Below, piece after piece: positions 13,708-15,658 of a stretch of DNA of 15,658 bases; the first letter of the stretch is position 1, and every line of letters begins with the position of its first letter. The position numbers were made by a program, and so were the translations under genes. Under the pieces are notes generated by a model. It did not search any database, had not been told where the DNA came from, and worked only from the letters and a program-made list of their open reading frames with translations. The stretch spans positions 1-15,658 of the forward strand of contig JBBIJR010000077.1 of the NCBI GenBank assembly GCA_037445875.1, given 5' to 3'. Source of the DNA: JBBIJR01 sp037445875 (GTDB lineage Bacteria; CLD3; SB21).

Positions 13708-15051
13708 CTATAATCTCGACACTTCCGGAATGTAGATAGCCTTGTACTCCTGTATGGCAAAACTGTCGGTCATGCTTGCAATGTAGTCGGCCATGTGGCG
13801 CGCATACAACGGGTCTTCCTGAAAGTCCCGTATAGTGTCCTGCACTTGCTTGTGGGGCAGCTTCCGAAGCCGGAACTCCGGTCCGACCTTGTGCGATGTA
13901 TAGCGCTCGAGGAACTTGTCGTTCATCTGCAGCGGGTTGGTATAGTACGCTTTGAAGAGCTTGCGTATGACCTTTTCGCTTTTCTTGTTGACGCGATTGA
14001 CCTGAAAATTATTGGCCAGCTCTTTCTGCAGGAAGGAATCCAATTCATTTTGCTTGCGGTTGACGTCCAGGCTGAAGATGACCAGCCATTCGTCAAAGTC
14101 GGTGAACCGCGCCTTCCGCCGGCAGAAATCCTCGACGCGGCGGATGGTGTTCTGGATCACGTCGCTGACAAGAATCCGGACGAGCCCGCTGATCAGGAGG
14201 TTGATATACTCGTCCGGCCGGTCGGGCAGGAGGTGTCCGATGGCGCACTGGTCCTCGACGTCCTGAACCAGTTTGAGTTCGCGTATGTCTCTCAGCGAGA
14301 TGTAATGGGCCCTCAGGGCGTCTTCCAGGTCAAACGTCCGCTGCGCGATCTCGTCCGCGACGGCCGCGACCTGGCCTTCCAGGGTCAGCGGCATCAGGTT
14401 GTCGTAGTGGAGTTGGGAGAGATTCATGTCCGGATACACATATCGTTCACACCGCGTACTCGTGTGTTTGAGGATGCCCTCGCGAACGACGGCGGTCAAA
14501 TTCAGTCCTTCGTAGCCGTACTTCTTTTCGATAAAATCGACGACCCGCAGGCTTTGATAGTTGTGCTTGAACCCACCGTAGTTCTCCCCCGAAAGCGTCC
14601 CTTCCACATCGTCTTCCCCGCTTAGAATGCGGTCGAGAATGGCCTCGCCGGTATGCCCGAACGGCGGATGGCCCAGGTCGTGGCCGAGGGCGATGGCCTC
14701 CGTCAGGTCCTCGTTGAGCCCCATGGCTTTGCAGATGGTCTTGGATACCTGGACGACCTCGACCGTATGGGTAAGGCGGCTCCGGTTGTGCTCGCTGTTT
14801 TGCTCGACAAGAATCTGCCGCTTGTCCGAAAGGTTACGGAACGAGTTAGAATAGATGATGCGGTCGCGGTCTCGCTGAAACGCCGTGCGGTGCGCGTCCT
14901 GGATTTCCTCATGCAGGCGAGACGTGTGCTGTCCCTGGCTGTGGCAGGCGTAGGGGGCGAGGATGCGGCCTTCCGACTCCTCGACGTATTGCCGGCCGCG
15001 CTCGATAAACACGGGCGCCGGCGTCTGTTCGGATTGTTTGACTGGCAGCAT
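13708..15051 (-). CDS. dgt: Deoxyguanosinetriphosphate triphosphohydrolase-like HD protein
   Basis: The 447-residue product is a full-length dNTP triphosphohydrolase of the Dgt family, which releases deoxynucleoside and tripolyphosphate from dNTPs and so lowers the dNTP pool. The metal site is visible: H95 in SRLTHTVEV, H124-D125 in LGHDLGHPPFGH, and D233 in VADEIAQRTFDLEDAL. YSNSFRNLSDKRQ (67-79) matches the family's FRRLxxKTQ motif region. The C-terminal half is helical, as usual. The ATG at 15051 is preceded by GGGACGG. It follows rpoD by 50 bp, with a hairpin between them, and heads the dgt-zinc ribbon-ybbR-tsaD group. Substrate preference cannot be read from sequence. Confidence 0.93.
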   Translation of the reverse strand: MLPVKQSEQTPAPVFIERGRQYVEESEGRILAPYACHSQGQHTSRLHEEIQDAHRTAFQRDRDRIIYSNSFRNLSDKRQILVEQNSEHNRSRLTHTVEVVQVSKTICKAMGLNEDLTEAIALGHDLGHPPFGHTGEAILDRILSGEDDVEGTLSGENYGGFKHNYQSLRVVDFIEKKYGYEGLNLTAVVREGILKHTSTRCERYVYPDMNLSQLHYDNLMPLTLEGQVAAVADEIAQRTFDLEDALRAHYISLRDIRELKLVQDVEDQCAIGHLLPDRPDEYINLLISGLVRILVSDVIQNTIRRVEDFCRRKARFTDFDEWLVIFSLDVNRKQNELDSFLQKELANNFQVNRVNKKSEKVIRKLFKAYYTNPLQMNDKFLERYTSHKVGPEFRLRKLPHKQVQDTIRDFQEDPLYARHMADYIASMTDSFAIQEYKAIYIPEVSRL

Positions 15052-15066
15052 GTCCGTCCCAATGAA

Positions 15067-15090
15067 GAAGCCTGCACGGGTGCAGGCTTC
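15067..15090 (-). terminator. Probable intrinsic terminator after rpoD
   Basis: GAAGCCTGCAC and GTGCAGGCTTC form an 11-bp perfect inverted repeat with a minimal loop (practically a 10-bp stem and 4-base loop), 11 bases after the rpoD stop. On the minus strand it is followed by TTCATT, an imperfect U-tract, so some read-through into dgt is likely. Confidence 0.65.
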
Positions 15091-15101
15091 GGCTTGAAAG
15101 T

Positions 15102-15658
15102 CTAACCCAGATAAGCTCTGAGTGCTTTGCTCCGCGATTTGTGCCTGAGCCGGTTGATCGCTTTCTCCTTGATCTGCCGGACACGCTCCCGCGTCAGCTG
15201 GAACTCTTCGCCGATCTCCTCGAGCGTCAGCGACCGCTCGATGCCCAGACCGAAATACAGCTTGATGATCTTCGCTTCACGTTCGCTCAGGGACGATAAC
15301 GTGTTTTCGATGTCCTGACGCAGCGATTCCGTCATCAGAATGTCGTCCGGAAGCGGATTGACCTTGTCCGGTACCGTATCCATCAGCACGCTCTTCTCGT
15401 CTTCCTGCAACGGAGCATCCAAAGACAAATGGCGCTTGGATATTCTCAGGGCATCCGAGACATCGTAATCTTTGATCTCCAGCTCGGTGGCGATTTCCTC
15501 GGTGCTGGGCTCCCGCTCGAATTCCTGCTCGAGTTCGTTGTACGCCTTGCCGATCTTGTTGAGCATGCCGACCCGGTTCAACGGCAGCCGCACGATGCGC
15601 GAGTGTTCGGCAATGGCCTGCAGGATCGACTGTCGAATCCACCACACGGCATACGAGA
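15102..15658 (-). CDS. rpoD: Primary sigma factor RpoD/SigA, C-terminal part
   Basis: The frame enters from the right edge and ends at 15102, giving about 184 residues of the C-terminal part. It begins inside region 2.4 (SYAVWWIRQSILQ), continues with region 3 (RIVRLPLNRVGMLNKI, LEQEFEREPSTEEIATEL) and ends with region 4, whose helix-turn-helix (TLEEIGEEFQLTRERVRQIKEKA) contacts the -35 box. The closing RHKSRSKALRAYLG is typical of the short RpoD proteins of Bacteroidota and relatives. Region 1 and most of region 2 lie outside the window. A GTG at 15647 is an internal Val codon, not the start. A hairpin follows the stop. Confidence 0.95.
   Translation of the reverse strand, partial: SYAVWWIRQSILQAIAEHSRIVRLPLNRVGMLNKIGKAYNELEQEFEREPSTEEIATELEIKDYDVSDALRISKRHLSLDAPLQEDEKSVLMDTVPDKVNPLPDDILMTESLRQDIENTLSSLSEREAKIIKLYFGLGIERSLTLEEIGEEFQLTRERVRQIKEKAINRLRHKSRSKALRAYLG

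Noticed and set aside
13709..13714. Plus-strand TATAAT next to the dgt stop codon
   Set aside because: It arises from the dgt end, has no -35 at 17 bases upstream, and there is no plus-strand gene to serve.
13795..14625. 276-codon plus-strand frame over dgt
   Set aside because: It is antisense to a complete HD dNTPase with intact metal-binding motifs and has no recognisable domain.
1..15658. CRISPR array, insertion sequence, prophage or defence module
   Set aside because: No regularly spaced direct repeats, transposase or integrase motifs, or known defence domains were seen on either strand.

Overview
The window looks like a chromosomal segment of a free-living, double-membraned bacterium of the FCB superphylum, in or near the Bacteroidota/Ignavibacteria/Kapabacteria lineages. 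This is inferred from the short Bacteroidota-style housekeeping sigma factor at the right edge, the ExbB-ExbD-ExbD-TonB gene order, and a very large multidomain secreted protein built like those of the group. Three well-formed promoters nevertheless follow the classical TTGAC-N17-TAnnnT pattern rather than the TAnnTTTG box of true Bacteroidetes, which favours a sister lineage over Bacteroidia proper. No phylum-level call is certain from the sequence alone.

Layout, left to right. (1) 1-4641, minus: one uninterrupted reading frame of at least 1547 codons that runs off the left edge. It encodes an exported protein with a signal peptide, an adhesin/MAM-like N-domain, a long parallel beta-helix, CARDB/Ig-like modules, a proprotein-convertase P-like domain, an FN3-like module and Ycf48/sortilin-type repeats. 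It has its own strong promoter near 4841-4869, with dyads in and beside it. (2) 4937-6741, minus: a tight three-gene operon of a DUF2520 Rossmann protein, a small lipoprotein and ruvC (TTG start, overlapping the lipoprotein gene). (3) 6862-8298, plus: a DUF2203 protein, a stand-alone HD hydrolase related to the (p)ppGpp hydrolase half of RelA/SpoT, a tiny Cys-containing ORF overlapping its stop codon, and a tRNA with a CAU anticodon, probably tRNA-Ile2, behind a near-perfect promoter. A partial copy of the tRNA 3' half follows. (4) 8506-11396, minus: exbB-exbD-exbD-tonB-tonB with its own promoter, an intrinsic terminator between the two tonB genes and another after the last. (5) 11503-15658, minus: rpoD (partial), terminator, dgt, a small zinc-ribbon gene, ybbR and tsaD, closely packed.

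Functionally, most of the window is housekeeping: transcription initiation, dNTP control, t6A tRNA modification, Holliday-junction resolution and energising of outer-membrane transport. The less ordinary parts are the giant secreted protein with its dyad-rich promoter, the duplicated tonB with an internal terminator, the tRNA 3'-half relic, and several small uncharacterised genes (lipoprotein, zinc ribbon, Cys-containing ORF) lodged inside housekeeping operons. I see no CRISPR array, insertion sequence, integrase, toxin-antitoxin pair or defence island, and nothing that clearly amounts to a new system.
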